Shown piece by piece: positions 26,255 to 35,857 of a stretch of 64,000 bases of DNA. Position numbers and translations under genes: made by a program. Origin of the DNA: Streptomyces nodosus (lineage in GTDB: Bacteria; Actinomycetota; Actinomycetes; Streptomycetales; Streptomycetaceae). The stretch spans positions 496,001 through 560,000 of the forward strand of contig NZ_CP023747.1 in assembly GCF_008704995.1 (NCBI RefSeq), read 5' to 3'. The notes beneath the pieces were generated by a model. It saw only the letters and a program-made list of their open reading frames with translations. It had not been told where the DNA came from and did not search any database. Within the stretch, counting starts at the first letter, position 1. Each line of letters starts with the position of its first letter.

Positions 26255-28219
26255 TCAGAGCCCGGCGGCCACCGTCAGGCCCTCCAGTACTGCTTCCTCC
26301 ACGGTGCGAGGGGTGAGGCAGTCCCCTGCGGCGAAGACACGATCGGCCGGGACACCGGAGGCGACGGGGTCGAGGTCGTTGACCGGGTCGTGCCCCTGTG
26401 CGAGGACGGTACCCGCGACCCCTTCGAGCAGCACCGGCTCCTCGGTGAGGGTGTGCTGGAGGTACACGGTGTCGCTGTCGGCTCCGTAGAGCCGTACATT
26501 GGGCACGATCTCGATCCGCGCCCGTACCGCCTGGGCCAGCATGGCCCCACGTACGTACTGCTGCAGGTGCTCGCCGGCCGCGAAGCCCGTGACGCACAGC
26601 GTCACCTTCCTGCGCCTGCTTGCGAGTTGGAGAGCGACGCCCAGGCCGATCCAGTCGCCACGCCAGTCCGCCACCACGATCCGTCCGCGCGGCACCTCGC
26701 CGCCGCGGATCACCGACCATGCGTCGAGCACCACGGGATCGTCGATCAACTCCAGCCGTGGGTGGCGGGGGCGTGCGCCGGTCGCGAGCACCACGGCGTC
26801 CGGTGCCGCAGCGGCAAGGGCCGGTCCGTCCATCCGTGAGCCCACCAGGATGCGGGCTCCCGCGCGTCGCGCCTCACCCTCGAGATTGGTGACCGCGCCG
26901 CCGAACTCGGCGCGGCCGGGCAGCAGTTGCGCGAGGAGCACCTGACCCCCGAGGCGTCGTCCTGCCTCATGCAGTTCCACCTCGTGACCGCGTGCCGCGG
27001 CCACGGCCGCGGCCTTCAGACCGGCGGGTCCGCCGCCGACCACCAGCACCTTCTTGCGCCGTGTGATCGTCGGCAGTACTCCGAAGCGGCGCTCCCGGCC
27101 GGTCTCCGGGTGCTGGATGCAGGAGATCGGGTAGCCGAGCTGGAAGTGGCCGATGCAGGCCTGGTTGCAGCCGATGCAGGCGCGGATCTCCTCGGCGCGG
27201 TCGTCCGCGGCCTTGGCCGGCAGATCCGGGTCGCAGATCAGGGCCCTGGTCATCGCGCAGGCGTCCGCCTGCCCCGCTGCGACGATCTGCTCTGCTTCCT
27301 GCGGCTGGTTGATCCGCCCGGCCACCATCACGGGGACGCCGACGACGGCGCGCACCCGGGCGGCGAGCGGCGCGGTGTAGCCGGCGGGCTGGAACATGGG
27401 CGGGGCGATGTGCTGGGCCCCGGACAGGCTGGACGAGCTGCCCGCACACACCGAGACATAGTCGACAAGTCCTTCGGCGTCGAGTTCGGCGACGGACTGG
27501 AGCACCAGTTCACTGCCGAGGCCGTCGTGGCTCAGTTCGTCGCCGGAGATGCGCAGGCCGACCACGAAGCCGTCTCCTGCTCCCTTCCGGGCGCTGCGCA
27601 GCGCCTCGCGCAGGAAACGTATCCGGCCCTGCCGGTCCCCGCCCCAGCCGTCGTCGCGGAGGTTCACCTCGGGATTGAGGAACTGCGCCGGCAGGTAGCC
27701 ATGGCTGGCGACGATCTCCACGCCGTCCAGCCCGGCCTCCCGCAGTCGGCGGGCCGCCTGGCCGTAGCCGTCGAGGACTTCGCGGATCTCGGCCTCGGTC
27801 ATGGCGCGCGGCATGACATGGAAGCGCTCGCTCGGCGTCGCGGAGGGCGCCCAGGCGACCGGTGCGCTGCCGTCCTCGGACTCCAGGATCTCCCGGCCGG
27901 GGTGGAAGAGCTGGCCGAAGACCTTCGCTCCGTGCCGGTGCACCGCCTGCGCGAGCCTGGCATACCCGGGGACACACGCGTCGTCCGTGGCCATGAGCAC
28001 ATGGGTGGTGTAGCGGGCGGACTCGTGCACACCCGAGACCTGGAGCACGATCAGGCCGACGCCGCCTTCCGCGCGGGCTTCGTGGTAGGCGATCAGTTCC
28101 TCGGTGACCTCGCCGTCCCTGACCAGGACCGTGTCGTGGCCCGAGGACAGGATCCGGTTGCGCACCGTCACCTGGCCTATCCGAAGCGGGCTGAACAGGT
28201 GGGGGAACCGCACTCCCAT
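26255..28219 (-). CDS. OYE-type FMN/FAD/4Fe-4S oxidoreductase (FadH-like)
   Basis: A 654-residue three-part enzyme of the 2,4-dienoyl-CoA reductase/trimethylamine dehydrogenase class. Residues 1-340 form the FMN barrel (LFSPLRIGQVTVRNRILSSGH, GVEIVASHGYLPAQFLNP). A 4Fe-4S cluster site follows, CIGCNQACIG then C after 11 residues. Residues from about 375 bind FAD (VLVVGGGPAGLKAAA) and NAD(P)H. It should reduce activated double bonds or demethylate amines with NADPH. It lies 20 bases after a TetR gene on the same strand, forming an operon controlled by the AT-rich palindrome at 28867-28880. The exact substrate is unknown. Confidence 0.88.
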   Translation of the reverse strand: MGVRFPHLFSPLRIGQVTVRNRILSSGHDTVLVRDGEVTEELIAYHEARAEGGVGLIVLQVSGVHESARYTTHVLMATDDACVPGYARLAQAVHRHGAKVFGQLFHPGREILESEDGSAPVAWAPSATPSERFHVMPRAMTEAEIREVLDGYGQAARRLREAGLDGVEIVASHGYLPAQFLNPEVNLRDDGWGGDRQGRIRFLREALRSARKGAGDGFVVGLRISGDELSHDGLGSELVLQSVAELDAEGLVDYVSVCAGSSSSLSGAQHIAPPMFQPAGYTAPLAARVRAVVGVPVMVAGRINQPQEAEQIVAAGQADACAMTRALICDPDLPAKAADDRAEEIRACIGCNQACIGHFQLGYPISCIQHPETGRERRFGVLPTITRRKKVLVVGGGPAGLKAAAVAAARGHEVELHEAGRRLGGQVLLAQLLPGRAEFGGAVTNLEGEARRAGARILVGSRMDGPALAAAAPDAVVLATGARPRHPRLELIDDPVVLDAWSVIRGGEVPRGRIVVADWRGDWIGLGVALQLASRRRKVTLCVTGFAAGEHLQQYVRGAMLAQAVRARIEIVPNVRLYGADSDTVYLQHTLTEEPVLLEGVAGTVLAQGHDPVNDLDPVASGVPADRVFAAGDCLTPRTVEEAVLEGLTVAAGL

Positions 28220-28238
28220 GGAATGTCCTCTCCGGAAC

Positions 28239-28817
28239 CTAGGCGCGTACGCCGAGCAGGACGCGGGCGGTGCCGAGGATCAGCTCGGCGTAGCGTTCGG
28301 CGGTGAGCCCGGATCCGGACGCCACCGCCATGTCGCAGCCGTCGACCAGGGCCACCAGCGACCCGACGGCGAGGTCGGCGGGGACGGCGGGGTGGAACTC
28401 CTCGTTCTGCACGCCTTGGTGGACGATCTCGCGGACCAGCGCCTGCCACTCGGTATGAACCCGGTGCACGCCCGCGCGCAGCTCCTCGCGCCGGGAGGCG
28501 CTCGCGCAGAACTCGGTCCAGGTGGCGCAGCGCCGGGTGAGGGTGGGATCGGTGGTGAGTGCCGTGACAAGCAGTTCCAGGCGGCGCCAGGCACTGCTCG
28601 CGTCGGCGGCCGCCGCCCGCCAGCGCTGGATCAGATCGTCGATCGACCAGGCGAAGGCTTCGCGGAAGAGGGTGTCACGGGTCTCGAAGTAGTGCTGCAG
28701 CGCGCCGATGGACACACCGGACGTCGTGGCGACGTCGCGCAACCGGCCTGCGTCGAAGCCTCGTTCAGCCAGCACCTCGGCCGCCGCACGCAGGATGCGC
28801 TCCCTCTGCTCGTCCAT
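28239..28817 (-). CDS. TetR-family regulator of the OYE operon
   Basis: A 192-residue TetR protein: helix-turn-helix VATTSGVSIGALQHYFETRDTL (about residues 27-48) and a C-terminal domain ending LGTARVLLGVRA. ATG 28817 has GGGAG; an in-frame TTG 48 bases upstream has no site. First gene of the operon with the OYE-type reductase, and likely autoregulated. Confidence 0.87.
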   Translation of the reverse strand: MDEQRERILRAAAEVLAERGFDAGRLRDVATTSGVSIGALQHYFETRDTLFREAFAWSIDDLIQRWRAAAADASSAWRRLELLVTALTTDPTLTRRCATWTEFCASASRREELRAGVHRVHTEWQALVREIVHQGVQNEEFHPAVPADLAVGSLVALVDGCDMAVASGSGLTAERYAELILGTARVLLGVRA

Positions 28818-28866
28818 TGCCGCTCCCGCCGCCTCACGCTCTCGCCGCCCCGTCCCGAACTCCAAT

Positions 28867-28880
28867 AATAATGCATTATT
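28867..28880. promoter_or_regulatory. AT-rich 14-bp palindrome, probable TetR operator
   Basis: AATAATGCATTATT is a perfect palindrome in otherwise GC-rich DNA, 50 bases upstream of the tetR start. Its composition and place suggest the operator of the TetR/reductase operon. Confidence 0.6.
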
Positions 28881-29078
28881 GTGACGGGCGACACAATGCT
28901 GTCTCCGTGAGACGGGCGATCAGTCGGGTGAGAACGACGCCGGCCTCACACCGTCCATGGGCCGCACCCGGCGCACGCACGGTGTGGACCGGCTCACGCA
29001 GCACCTCCGGTCGGGCCGGTGACGAGCGTGGAGGGCGACCCGGACGGAGCGGGTGCGACGTCGGGTCCTGTGCCGGCG

Positions 29079-30680
29079 TCAGGCGCGGTGGGTGATACGG
29101 CCGTTCGACATGGTGAGCGGGACCGGGCTCTGCGCGATGTCGTCCGACGGGGTGATGAGCGGGTCCAGGGCGAACGCGGTGAGATCGGCCCGCAGGCCGC
29201 GCGCGATGCGTCCGGCGCGGTGCGCTTCTCCGGCCGCTATCGCGGCATGGGTGGTGTAACCCTCCAACGCCATGAGCGGGGTGAGCGCCTGTTCCGGGCA
29301 GACGGGCGTGATGTCGGTACCGGGGTGACGGCGCAGCTGGGCGTAGGCGAGGATCTCGCGGGCGTCGAAGCGGGCGATCGGCCAGTCGGAGCCGAGGGCC
29401 AGCACCACGCCGGTGTCGCGCAGGGTACGGCAGATCCAGGCCCGCCGGGCGCGCTCGGCGCCGACCCTGGTGGACCATTCGTCGGTGTGGTCCGCCCGGG
29501 TGTAGGCGGAATGCGTGGGCTGCATCGATGCGATGACGCCCAACTCGGCGAAGCGGGCCGCTTGTTCGTAGGGAAGCGTCTCGATGTGCTCGATCCGGTG
29601 CCGCATCCGGGCGTCGGCGCCGAGCGCGGCGACGGTGTCGAGGACATGGCGCACGCCCGCGTCGCCGATGGCGTGGGTGGCGGTGCGGACCCCCGCCGCG
29701 TGCAGATGGTGGACGGCCGCGGTGTAGTCGGCGGGGTCGAGCCAGAGCGCGTCGCGGCTCTGTCCGTGGCAGTCGGGGTGCTCCAGCCAGGCGGAGCCGC
29801 CCTCGACGGTGCCGTCGATGAAGAACTTGACGCCGCCGACCAGCCAGTTGCGTCCGGCCGTGGCCTGTAGGGCGACCAGTTCGTCCAGGCCGTCCTTGTC
29901 GATGCCCGGCATGCACCAGGGGTGCAGTCGCAGCCGCAGCGGGACCTGCCCGTGGCGCTCCTCGACGGCGCACAGCAGATCGAGCACATCGCCGGCGGCG
30001 TCCATCACATGCGCACCCGTCAGTCCGGACGCGGCCATGTCGGACAGCAGCGCATGGAGCGCGTCACGACGCTCGGCAAAGGGCCGCCTCGGCATCACGG
30101 CGACGACCAGGTCCATCGCGGCGTGCTCGATCAGGTGTCCGGTGGGGATGCCGTCGGGGTCGCAGACCACGGTGGCGCGCTGGGCGAAGGAGCGCGCCCC
30201 GGTCACGCCGGCGGCGCGCAGGGCGGCACCGCTGGCCAGTGCGGAGTGGCCGTCGTAGAGGCGGATGAAGACGGGAGTGTCGGGACCGAGGGCGGCCTCG
30301 AGGATGTCGCGGTGGACCGGGTGGCCGCCGAAGGCGTTGTGGTCCAGTCCCCAGCCGAGGATCCAGCCGTCGATGCGCTCGGCGCCGGCGAGTGCGGTGC
30401 GCAGCCCGTCGAGGTCGCGCACCCCGGACAGGTCGGTTCCGGTGGCGAGGTCGAGACCGAGCACGGGGTGGCTGTGTCCGTCGACGAGTCCGGGAACGAC
30501 GGTGGCGTCACCGAGGTCCACCACCTCGGTGCCCGGTCCGCGCCAGTGCCGTGCCTCGGCCTCGTCGCCCACCGCGGTGATCAATCCGTCCCGCACGGCC
30601 ACGGCGGTGGCCTGCGGCCGGCCGGGGTCGAGGGTGTGGATTCGGGAGGCGAGGACGATGACATCCGGGGCGACGGACAT
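29079..30680 (-). CDS. YtcJ-like amidohydrolase
   Basis: A 533-residue metal-dependent hydrolase of the amidohydrolase 3 group. The metal site begins with VDGHSHP near residue 68; a carboxylated lysine candidate is in GGVKFFIDGT; later ligands are in ATHAIGD, HRIEHIE and the ALGSDWPI aspartate. Such enzymes hydrolyse N-acyl or other amide bonds; many remain unassigned. ATG 30680 has AGGAA upstream. It lies 75 bases after an APC permease on the same strand, so the permease probably imports its substrate. Confidence 0.88.
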   Translation of the reverse strand: MSVAPDVIVLASRIHTLDPGRPQATAVAVRDGLITAVGDEAEARHWRGPGTEVVDLGDATVVPGLVDGHSHPVLGLDLATGTDLSGVRDLDGLRTALAGAERIDGWILGWGLDHNAFGGHPVHRDILEAALGPDTPVFIRLYDGHSALASGAALRAAGVTGARSFAQRATVVCDPDGIPTGHLIEHAAMDLVVAVMPRRPFAERRDALHALLSDMAASGLTGAHVMDAAGDVLDLLCAVEERHGQVPLRLRLHPWCMPGIDKDGLDELVALQATAGRNWLVGGVKFFIDGTVEGGSAWLEHPDCHGQSRDALWLDPADYTAAVHHLHAAGVRTATHAIGDAGVRHVLDTVAALGADARMRHRIEHIETLPYEQAARFAELGVIASMQPTHSAYTRADHTDEWSTRVGAERARRAWICRTLRDTGVVLALGSDWPIARFDAREILAYAQLRRHPGTDITPVCPEQALTPLMALEGYTTHAAIAAGEAHRAGRIARGLRADLTAFALDPLITPSDDIAQSPVPLTMSNGRITHRA

Positions 30681-30755
30681 GGGGGTTCCTAGCGGGAGTA
30701 CGGATGGGGAGGTGAATGCGGTTCGTTCGGAGCCGGTCCGCGTGGAGTGGCGCCG

Positions 30756-32270
30756 TCAGGGCGTGGTGGCCGGCAGCACGGAGTCCGCGGGCCCCGCGTT
30801 CCGGCTGTCGGCACGGGCGCCGGGGTCCTCGGCCGGGTCCGCGGCGAAGGCGGCGTAGATGTGCGGCCGGCGCGAGCGGACCCGCAGGGCGTAGCCGAGG
30901 CCGGCCACGAAGACCGCCGGGATCAGCAGGATCAGCACCAGGTTGACGGAGTCGGAGGCCCCGGTCAGCAGGTCGATGTGGGCGATGACCAGGCAGAGCG
31001 CGGCGCCCAGCAGCAGGGTGGCCAGGGCCGGGGCGACGACGGTGCGCAGGGTGCCCTCGCCGTGTGTGATGCGGCGGAAGAAGAGGGGCACCGCGAGCGC
31101 GGCCAGCAGTTGCAGCGTGATCAGGCCGAGAACGCCAGGGGTGTTCACCCACAGCAGGAGCCGCGTGTACGGATCGGCTCCGGCGGCGGCGAAGCCGGCG
31201 ACCACGACGACGGCGAGCACGCTCTGTGCGATACCGGCGATGTAAGGGGAGCGGTGCCGAAAGTGGATCCGGCCGAGCGAGCGGGGCAGCACGCCTTCCT
31301 CCGCCATGGCCAGGCCGTATCGGTTGGTGGCGTTGTGGAAGGCCAGCAACGAGGCGATCAGGCTGGTCACGATCATCACATGCATCGCGTCGGCGGCCCA
31401 GGGGCCGACATAGGTGGTGATCGCGGAGAAGAACAGTCCCGTCGGGTCCTTGGCCGCGGTCGCGATGACCTGCTTGTCACCGAACGCCTGGATGATCATC
31501 CACACGATGAACGTGTAGAACAGGCCGAGGAAGGCGACGGCGGCATAGGTGGCACGGGGAATGGTCCGGTCGGCGTGCTTCGCCTCACGGCGGTAGATGA
31601 CGGTGGACTCGAATCCGGTGAAGGCGGCGAAGGCCATGGACAGGACTCCGGGCATGCCACCGGTGGTCAGGTTGCCGGGGGCGAAGGAGTGCAGGGACAG
31701 GCCGTGCGCGCCGCCTCTGGCCAGCACCGCCACGGCGAGCAGGAACAGGATGGCGGTCTCCCCCAGCAGCAGCACGCCCAGCACTTTGGCGCCGAAGTCG
31801 ATGGAGCGGAAACCGCCGTACCAGATGACCACGACCCCGAGCAGGGCGATGACCGGCCAGGGCACGTCGACGCCGAAGAGCGACAGCAGGGTGTCGTGCG
31901 TCGCCGAGCCGAGCAGGCCGTAGACGCCGATGTTCATGGCCAGGTAGCCGAGCAGGGCGAGCAGTGCCGCGCCGAAACCGGCGGGGCGGCCCAGCCCCCG
32001 GGATATGTAGGCGTAGAAGCCGCCGCCGTTGCGCACATGACGGCTCATGGTGGTGAAGCCCACCGCGAAGATCGTCAGGGTGATGCCGGCCACCAGATAT
32101 CCCGCGGGCGCACCGATGCCGCCGATGAGCAGGCCCAGCGGCGCCACTCCGGCCATGACCGTGAGCGGCGCCGCGGCGGAGACGACGAAGAAGGCGATGT
32201 CGGCGGTGCCGAGCGTGCCGGAACGCAGGGTCGGTGCCGGGGCCGCTGCGGGCGCGGGGGTGGTTGTCAT
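30756..32270 (-). CDS. APC-family amino acid/polyamine permease
   Basis: A 504-residue permease with about 12 hydrophobic helices. The first helix has the APC pattern FFVVSAAAPLTVMAGVAP. The glycine-rich substrate segment near helix 6 is FAAFTGFESTVIYRREAKH. ATG 32270 has AAGGG on the minus strand; a longer in-frame extension runs across the divergent regulator and is rejected. Forms an operon with the amidohydrolase and is divergent from a TetR gene. Confidence 0.87.
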   Translation of the reverse strand: MTTTPAPAAAPAPTLRSGTLGTADIAFFVVSAAAPLTVMAGVAPLGLLIGGIGAPAGYLVAGITLTIFAVGFTTMSRHVRNGGGFYAYISRGLGRPAGFGAALLALLGYLAMNIGVYGLLGSATHDTLLSLFGVDVPWPVIALLGVVVIWYGGFRSIDFGAKVLGVLLLGETAILFLLAVAVLARGGAHGLSLHSFAPGNLTTGGMPGVLSMAFAAFTGFESTVIYRREAKHADRTIPRATYAAVAFLGLFYTFIVWMIIQAFGDKQVIATAAKDPTGLFFSAITTYVGPWAADAMHVMIVTSLIASLLAFHNATNRYGLAMAEEGVLPRSLGRIHFRHRSPYIAGIAQSVLAVVVVAGFAAAGADPYTRLLLWVNTPGVLGLITLQLLAALAVPLFFRRITHGEGTLRTVVAPALATLLLGAALCLVIAHIDLLTGASDSVNLVLILLIPAVFVAGLGYALRVRSRRPHIYAAFAADPAEDPGARADSRNAGPADSVLPATTP

Positions 32271-32346
32271 AAAGGTGCCCTTCTGCGGCGGCCGGGGCAG
32301 GTCCGGCACTCGAGCCGTAAACCTAAAGGCTGATGGTTTCGGCACT

Positions 32347-32363
32347 GTAGCCCGCACGGCTAC
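32347..32363. promoter_or_regulatory. Inverted repeat between permease and tetR
   Basis: GTAGCC and GGCTAC flank CGCAC in the divergent intergenic region. A second pair, AAACC and GGTTT, lies at about 32320-32340. Either may be the operator of the adjacent TetR protein. Confidence 0.4.
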
Positions 32364-32407
32364 GCTCTGAGAAGACCCTTTTTTCTGATCATGAGAGAGG
32401 ACCGGCG

Positions 32408-33028
32408 ATGCCGCGGCCCAGCAAGGCCCTTCTCGACAGGGACCGGATCGGCGCAACGGCACTGGCGTTGGTCGACAGCCACGGCGACTTCAGCGTGCCC
32501 CAGATCGCCCGGGCCCTCGGGGTCCAGACCGCCTCCGTGTACCACCATGTGGAGGGGCGCGCCGGAATCATCGAGTTGCTGCGGAGCCGTATCGCCGAGA
32601 CGATCGACGCCTCCACACTCGAACTGCGCCCCTGGGACCGCGCGCTGGAGGCATGGGCCCGGTCCTACCGCGCCGCCTTCGCCGAACACCCCCGCTCGAT
32701 CCCGCTGCTGACGATGTCTCAGGTGGCCTCGCCCGAGGTGCTGGTGCAGTACGAGCGGGCCGTGGAACTGCTGATCGAGGCCGGCTTCGCGATGGCGGAC
32801 GTGATGCCGGTGATCACCGCTCTGGACAACCTGGTGCTGGGCTCGGCGCTGGATCTCGCCGCGCCGGAGAGCATGTGGCAGCCCGCTCCGGACGGGTCGA
32901 CTCCCCTGCTCGAGCGTGCGCTTGCCGCCGTCGGCGGCGGGCGCCGTGCCGACGCGGCGTTCGATCTGGCCCTCGCCGGGTTCCTCGACCATGTCCGCGG
33001 CCTCGCGGCATCCGCGGCTCCCGCCTGA
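32408..33028 (+). CDS. TetR-family regulator with TetR_C-like domain
   Basis: A 206-residue protein: VPQIARALGVQTASVYHHVEGRAGII forms the helix-turn-helix in the style of tetracycline-repressor relatives (YHHV). A C-terminal helical domain follows. ATG 32408 has GAGAGGA upstream. It is divergent from the APC permease/amidohydrolase operon, its probable target. Confidence 0.87.
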   Translation: MPRPSKALLDRDRIGATALALVDSHGDFSVPQIARALGVQTASVYHHVEGRAGIIELLRSRIAETIDASTLELRPWDRALEAWARSYRAAFAEHPRSIPLLTMSQVASPEVLVQYERAVELLIEAGFAMADVMPVITALDNLVLGSALDLAAPESMWQPAPDGSTPLLERALAAVGGGRRADAAFDLALAGFLDHVRGLAASAAPA

Positions 33029-33377
33029 GATCAGGGCGACCGCCACCGACGAGCCGGGTCCACAGCCTCACGGTTCGGCCGGCCAGTACCTTCCAGGATG
33101 ACGACGCTGCTTCCACGGGCAGACGCCCAACCCTCCCCCGGCTGCGCCCACAGCGGGTCGACGGGGCTTCTCCGCACATTGACCGCAGCGGGCGGGGCGC
33201 CGCGGGTGCGTGGGCGGTCCCGTCACGGGGCACCACACCGGGACGGGGCTGTGCTCGTCGCATGCGGCGGCGCTTCTCCGAGTGCCTGGAGACCGGATGC
33301 CGGATTCGGGCGCACAACTGTTACCAGTAGCGGTTGTCTGTCAACATCGTGCAAAGACGGAGCGAACGGGGCGCGGG
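33029..33377. other. Intergenic region before the conflict-system operon
   Basis: 349 bases without a convincing gene. Open frames here have codon use unlike real genes. It should hold the promoter of the protease-VMAP-MoxR operon. Near 33319-33350 the sequence becomes less GC-rich (GTTACCAGTAG, then GTTG and CAAC arms around TCTGT), the best promoter or operator area, but no clear -10/-35 pair can be assigned. Confidence 0.3.
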
Positions 33378-34334
33378 GTGTCGCAGTCGATCGAGGACTC
33401 ATGGCGTGTCCGGATTCTCGGCGCGGACAACACACCGGTGGGATCGGGTGTTCTGGTGGACGGGGGACGGGTGCTGACATGTGCTCATGTCGTGCAGGAA
33501 GCACTGGGACTGGCGGAACAGGAGAGTCCGGGGGGACGGCGCCTCGTCGTCGACCACCCGGGATCCCTGACCGCTGATGTGTCGTACGGCTGGGTGCTGC
33601 CGCAGGGCTGGGCGCCGCCCGACCGGGAACGCGCGGACGTCGCGGTGCTCGCACTGGGCGGTCCGGCGCCGGCCGACTGCGTCCCGGCGCGGCTGCGGCC
33701 GTGCGGTCCCGCCCGGGGCCGGGGTGTGCGGGTCTTCGGTCAGGCCTCGTCCGCCGGTCCCGGCATCTGGGTGGCCGCCCGGCTGCTCGGGGCGGGCGGG
33801 CTGAGCCCGGACTGGGTCCAGCTGGACAGCCCGGACCAGGCGGACGGGCAGGTGCGCGGCGGATACAGCGGGGCGGGTGTCGTCGACGAGCACGGGGACG
33901 TCATCGGCATCGTCGTGGCCGCTCGTCGCCCCGCCGCATCGCGTGTCGCCTGGATGATCCCGGTCGAGGCCGTCGTGCGCTACTGCCCGCTGCTGGGCGA
34001 CGCCCTGCACGGCGATCCCGCGCCCGTGCCCGGCTGGCCGCCGGGCGCCGATCGCGAACTGACCACCGCCCTGGTCAAGGTGCCGAGCATGCGCGACCCG
34101 CAGCGCCGCGAGAGCGTGCTGCGTGACACCGGCGACGAGATCTTCGATCTCGCCGAGCGGTCTCCGGTGCTGATCGAGGATGTGCGCGGGGTCGTCGAGC
34201 TGTGCCTGCAGTACGCGGACGGCATCGACCGGCTCGCCGCCGCGCTGCGCTGGTACGAGCGAGGCTCGCTGCCCATGCGGGATTTCGAGCGGGTCGTCCT
34301 GCGGCTGCGCGGCGCACCCGGGCCGACGTCATGA
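33378..34334 (+). CDS. Trypsin-like protease with effector-associated domain
   Basis: A 318-residue cytoplasmic serine protease (no signal peptide). The catalytic triad is complete: H37 in TCAHVV, D87 in ADVAVL and S164 in GGYSGAG. Residues from about 235 form a helical domain (ALVKVPSMRDPQRRESVLRD, then DVRGVVELCLQYADGIDRL) of the effector-associated-domain type that links proteases to NTP-driven conflict systems. GTG 33378 is chosen as the start because the protease fold begins there; the ribosome site is weak. ATGA overlap couples it to the next gene. Likely the effector, cleaving targets when the partner NTPases signal. Confidence 0.83.
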   Translation: MSQSIEDSWRVRILGADNTPVGSGVLVDGGRVLTCAHVVQEALGLAEQESPGGRRLVVDHPGSLTADVSYGWVLPQGWAPPDRERADVAVLALGGPAPADCVPARLRPCGPARGRGVRVFGQASSAGPGIWVAARLLGAGGLSPDWVQLDSPDQADGQVRGGYSGAGVVDEHGDVIGIVVAARRPAASRVAWMIPVEAVVRYCPLLGDALHGDPAPVPGWPPGADRELTTALVKVPSMRDPQRRESVLRDTGDEIFDLAERSPVLIEDVRGVVELCLQYADGIDRLAAALRWYERGSLPMRDFERVVLRLRGAPGPTS

Positions 34335-35857
34335 CGGGTGCCTACACCCCGCGTGCGGATCTGTTCTGGGAGCTGGCCGGTCTCATCACCCACATCCCAG
34401 GACTCGCCCACCCGCGTCCGCTGCGGCGGTCCGCGGAGGCGTTCACCGAGCGGTTCGGGCCGCTGGAGTCCGAGAGGCCGTCGGGAATCCCCCGGGAGGA
34501 CCTCTATGCGACGCTGCGGGAGTGCGACCGCTACCCGGAGGGCCTGCGCTTCTATCTCGACACGCTCGGCAGCGGGCGTACCGGCACCCTGGCATGGGCC
34601 GCGGTCGAGCAGATGTATCTGCGGCTGTACCCGGAGAGGCTGCTCACGCCCGGCGAGCGCGACGAGTTGCGCACCCTGCTCGGGGCGCGCGCTCCCGGCA
34701 CCCGTCTCGGGCCCCTCGCCCTGCCCTTCCTGCCGTTCCTGCCACCGGTCGACGGGGACACCGACGGACCCGAGGCGCTGGAGGCGCTGCTCGACGCGCT
34801 GGAGGACGCGCTCGTACCGGCGGCCGAGGCGCACCCGCTGCTGTCCTTCGTCGAGGCCGTCGCCGTGACCCAACAGTCTTTGCTGGAGGCGGAGTTGCGA
34901 GCCTGGAGCGACAAGGTGGCGCATCACATCGGCTGCCCGCAGGAGGCGCTCCAGCAGGTCCGGGCCCGGGAGGCGGCACGTGTGGGGCGGCCCTTCGCCC
35001 CCTCCCGCCTGCTGGTGGAGATCGTGGCGCACCCGGCCGCCCCCGACGTGTACCACCTACGGGGCTGGCTGCTGGCCACCCGGGAGGGGCCGAGCTCGCT
35101 GCTGGCCGACTGCCGGGTGACCTCGCGCGGCGCGCTGGAGGAGACGGTCGCCGCGCTGCACGAGAGCGTGCTGGAGCGGCTGGGTGAGCTGAGCGCGGGG
35201 CTGCGCGTGGAGTTCCTGCTGCCCAGGCCGCTGCTGTGGCTGGACGTGGATCAGTTCCCGGTGCGCCCGGCGGGTTCGGTGGCGCGGCCGATCGGAGCCG
35301 ATCACACGGTGCTGGTGCGCAGTCGGGACCGGTTCCACAAGCGGTACTGGTGGCCCGCGCTGCACCGGCGCCTGGCGTGGCTGCGGTCGAACCCGGACGG
35401 GGGCTTCGAGGCACCCGCCGTGCGGTATGTCGCGCCGGACGGCGTTCTCGCCCCGTACGACCTGCTCACCGAGTTGCGCGACGGCGAGACCCCGTTCTGC
35501 TTCGTGCTGCTGGAGCCCCCGCAGTGGGACGGCGACCTGGCAGCGGACCCGGTGTACGTCCTGCTCGAAGTCGGCATCCCCGCCATCGTCGCGCTGCGCC
35601 GACGGGGCCATCACGCGGAAGCCGGGCCGCAGTTGTGGAAAGTGCTGGCCGGAAGGTTGGATGCGCTGCCGGACCGGGTACGACATCTGCGGGGCGTCGG
35701 TCCAAGCGGCTACGGGTCAGCGGTGACGCTGGACCTGCATCGCCACGTCACCCTAGTGTGGGACAGCCAAGACGGACTGGAGGGGGCGGAGGCCGCGCTC
35801 GGGCATCCGCGGACCGGGGGTGGCCACCATGACCGGGGAGTCGACCGACCAGCGTGA
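34331..35857 (+). CDS. VMAP-C-like protein of the vWA-MoxR system
   Basis: A 508-residue protein. The N-terminal 90 residues (LFWELAGLITHIPGLAHPRPL, then ECDRYPEGLRFYLDTLG) resemble the effector-associated domain of the protease before it. The C-terminal 300 residues, from about 205, match the VMAP-C type (PSRLLVEIVAHPA, VYHLRGWLL, FLLPRPLLWLDVDQF). VMAP proteins are thought to bridge the ATPase/vWA pair and the effector. It overlaps the protease by 4 bases and the MoxR gene by 29, so expression is tightly coupled. Role is inferred from context and family resemblance. Confidence 0.75.
   Translation: MTGAYTPRADLFWELAGLITHIPGLAHPRPLRRSAEAFTERFGPLESERPSGIPREDLYATLRECDRYPEGLRFYLDTLGSGRTGTLAWAAVEQMYLRLYPERLLTPGERDELRTLLGARAPGTRLGPLALPFLPFLPPVDGDTDGPEALEALLDALEDALVPAAEAHPLLSFVEAVAVTQQSLLEAELRAWSDKVAHHIGCPQEALQQVRAREAARVGRPFAPSRLLVEIVAHPAAPDVYHLRGWLLATREGPSSLLADCRVTSRGALEETVAALHESVLERLGELSAGLRVEFLLPRPLLWLDVDQFPVRPAGSVARPIGADHTVLVRSRDRFHKRYWWPALHRRLAWLRSNPDGGFEAPAVRYVAPDGVLAPYDLLTELRDGETPFCFVLLEPPQWDGDLAADPVYVLLEVGIPAIVALRRRGHHAEAGPQLWKVLAGRLDALPDRVRHLRGVGPSGYGSAVTLDLHRHVTLVWDSQDGLEGAEAALGHPRTGGGHHDRGVDRPA

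Noticed and set aside
33098..33577. 159-codon frame before the protease gene
   Set aside because: Ser/Gly/Arg/Cys-rich chance composition, and overlaps the protease start in another frame.
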